DNA of 64,000 bases, taken from the NCBI RefSeq assembly GCF_002286975.1, contig NZ_NSKB01000004.1, forward strand, positions 62,001-126,000, written 5' to 3'. This DNA comes from Halomonas salipaludis (GTDB lineage: Bacteria; Pseudomonadota; Gammaproteobacteria; Pseudomonadales; Halomonadaceae). The translations under genes were made by a program, and so were the position numbers. Shown here in pieces: positions 62,926 to 64,000 of the stretch; the stretch's first letter is position 1; every line of letters begins with the position of its first letter. The notes under the pieces were generated by a model, which ran no database searches, was not told where the DNA came from, and saw nothing but the letters and a program-made list of their open reading frames with translations.

Positions 62926-62999
62926 GCGGGTGTAGCTCAATGGTAGAGCAGAAGCTTCCCAAGCTTAAGACGAGGGTTCGATTCCCTTCACCCGCTCCA
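62926..62999 (+). tRNA. glyU: tRNA-Gly(CCC)
   Basis: 74 bases with the acceptor stem GCGGGTG/CACCCGC, a T discriminator and an encoded CCA. The D-loop is AGCTCAATGGTAGAGC, the anticodon loop TTCCCAA (CCC) and the T-arm GAGGGTTCGATTCCCTTC. The first anticodon-stem pair (G-A) is mismatched. An integrase gene follows 160 bp downstream, so its 3' end is the probable attachment site. Confidence 0.95.
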
Positions 63000-63159
63000 A
63001 TATACTGTACGAATATCCACGATCATACTTCACCACCCCGCTAGAACCCGCTATCTGCCTGACTTCCTTGTCCATACTTGCCCGGACATTACCAGGCATA
63101 GCACAAGGCACCGTGTATGGCCTATTGTATGGTGACCTTCCCAGCCATACACGAGCACC

Positions 63160-64000
63160 ATAAAGCGATCCGCCATAAAACGCCGCCCGCTTGCCGATAC
63201 CGTCCTGCAGACCCTTGAAGCCGAGGCCAAGGAATACCGCGAGAGCTACGGGGCAGACCGCCTGTATTTCATTGTCGCATCGTCAGGCCGCAAGCGCTGG
63301 GAGGTACGCTACAAGAAACCCAGCACCGGCAAGTGGGCGTGGATGGGCATTGGCGGCTACCCCGACAGGTCGGCCAAGTTCGCGCGCCAGGAGGCCCAGC
63401 GCATCGCTCAGCTGGTAGCCGATGGCATCGACCCGGTGCAGCAGCGGCGTGGCGACGAGGCGCATCCTTTCTCCGAGGCTGCCGAGGCGTGGTACCGCGA
63501 CAAGCAGGACCGGGGCCGTGCAGAGAAGACCCTCCGGGGCATTCGCTACTGGCTCGACAACGATGCTCTACCCGCCCTGGGGGCCCAGCCAGTCGACAAG
63601 ATCAGCCGCGGCGACTGTGCACGGCTGCAGGAGGCAATCGAGAAACGCGGCGCCTTCAACACCGCCGAGAAGTCGCGCACCTGGCTTAACCAGGTCTTCG
63701 GCCGCGCGATCGCCATGGGCCACACAGAGAACAACCCAGCCAGTAACCTGGCCGACATCGCCGCCCAGCCGCCCCAGGAGCAGCGCTACCCGCACCTGAT
63801 GGAGCCAGAGCTACCCGACTTCCTGCGAGCCCTAGAGCAGTCCCCTAGCAAGCTGGTGGTGCGCACCGCCGCCTGGATGGTGGTACGCACGGCATCCCGG
63901 CCTGGCATGGTGCGCTGGGCAGAGTGGAGCGAGATCGACGGCAACGTCTGGCGCGTGCCGGCGGCCAAGATGAAGATGCGCCGGGACCACGTGGTGCCAC
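63160..64000 (+). CDS. int: P4-type tyrosine recombinase (integrase), runs off the right edge
   Basis: About 280 codons of a tyrosine recombinase. The N-terminal DUF4102-like arm-binding part is LYFIVASSGRKRWEVRYKKPSTGKWAWMGIGGYPDRSAKFARQEAQ, then a SAM-like core (FSEAAEAWYRDKQDRG). The first catalytic Arg lies in RTASRPGMVRWAEWSEID, and RRDHVVP holds the His region. The frame is open from 63136, but no ATG, GTG or TTG occurs before ATG at 63343, inside the conserved domain. The likely start is ATA at 63160 or a codon near 63169. It sits beside tRNA-Gly, as integrases of genomic islands do. Confidence 0.85.
   Translation, partial: MKRSAIKRRPLADTVLQTLEAEAKEYRESYGADRLYFIVASSGRKRWEVRYKKPSTGKWAWMGIGGYPDRSAKFARQEAQRIAQLVADGIDPVQQRRGDEAHPFSEAAEAWYRDKQDRGRAEKTLRGIRYWLDNDALPALGAQPVDKISRGDCARLQEAIEKRGAFNTAEKSRTWLNQVFGRAIAMGHTENNPASNLADIAAQPPQEQRYPHLMEPELPDFLRALEQSPSKLVVRTAAWMVVRTASRPGMVRWAEWSEIDGNVWRVPAAKMKMRRDHVVP

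Noticed and set aside
63000-63160. Second attachment site close to the tRNA
   Set aside because: No repeat of the tRNA 3' end was seen between the tRNA and the integrase; the other end must lie outside the window.

Overview
The window reads as chromosomal DNA of a GC-rich (roughly 63-65 percent by eye) halophilic or marine gammaproteobacterium, most likely Halomonas or a close relative. This is inferred from gene style and protein resemblance recalled from memory; no search was run. Supporting traits are many ABC, TRAP and TTT solute transporters, a split cobalamin pathway and strong AGGAGG-type ribosome binding sites.

Layout. 1-3 kb: cobalamin genes (partial cobC, cobD, cobT) with a ferritin-like gene between them. 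3-9.4 kb: a LexA-box-controlled radical SAM gene coupled to a lipoprotein hydrolase, a cation efflux protein, a glutathione transferase, a glycosyltransferase and an inositol-phosphatase-family enzyme. 9.5-19.7 kb: a UshA-like nucleotidase, a Fe3+/phosphonate-type ABC operon, a TRAP-TAXI transporter and an SDR. 19.8-27.7 kb: a carboxylic-acid catabolic block (tctCBA, a citrate-synthase-like lyase, a class III CoA-transferase, an RraA-type aldolase, a hydroxyacid dehydrogenase and an IclR regulator). Its divergent control region is present twice, as direct repeats flanking the aldolase-dehydrogenase pair. 27.7-30.4 kb: AT-richer accessory genes (GNAT, YciI and TetR with a tandem operator). 30.5-34 kb: catalase and isochorismatase genes. 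33.3-37 kb: three genes in decay, each shortened by internal deletion (ferric reductase, glutamate dehydrogenase, acetamidase). 37-41.8 kb: an amidase, TauE and SsuABC-type ABC operon. 42-53.6 kb: housekeeping genes (cobO, yajQ, GNAT, RimK-like ligase, rhomboid, nadK and others). 53.6-61.7 kb: a complete glycerol ABC transporter operon in the order glpSTPQUV, divergent from glpD. 62-64 kb: a CBS-domain gene, tRNA-Gly(CCC), and the start of a tyrosine integrase that probably marks the left edge of a genomic island running off the window.

The most unusual points are the duplicated IclR/CoA-transferase control module, which created a hybrid leader ORF coupled to the dehydrogenase; the two glycerol-transporter ATPases, whose degenerate motifs all fall on one composite site; the cluster of internally deleted genes; the SOS-linked lipoprotein hydrolase; and an integrase with no standard start codon.
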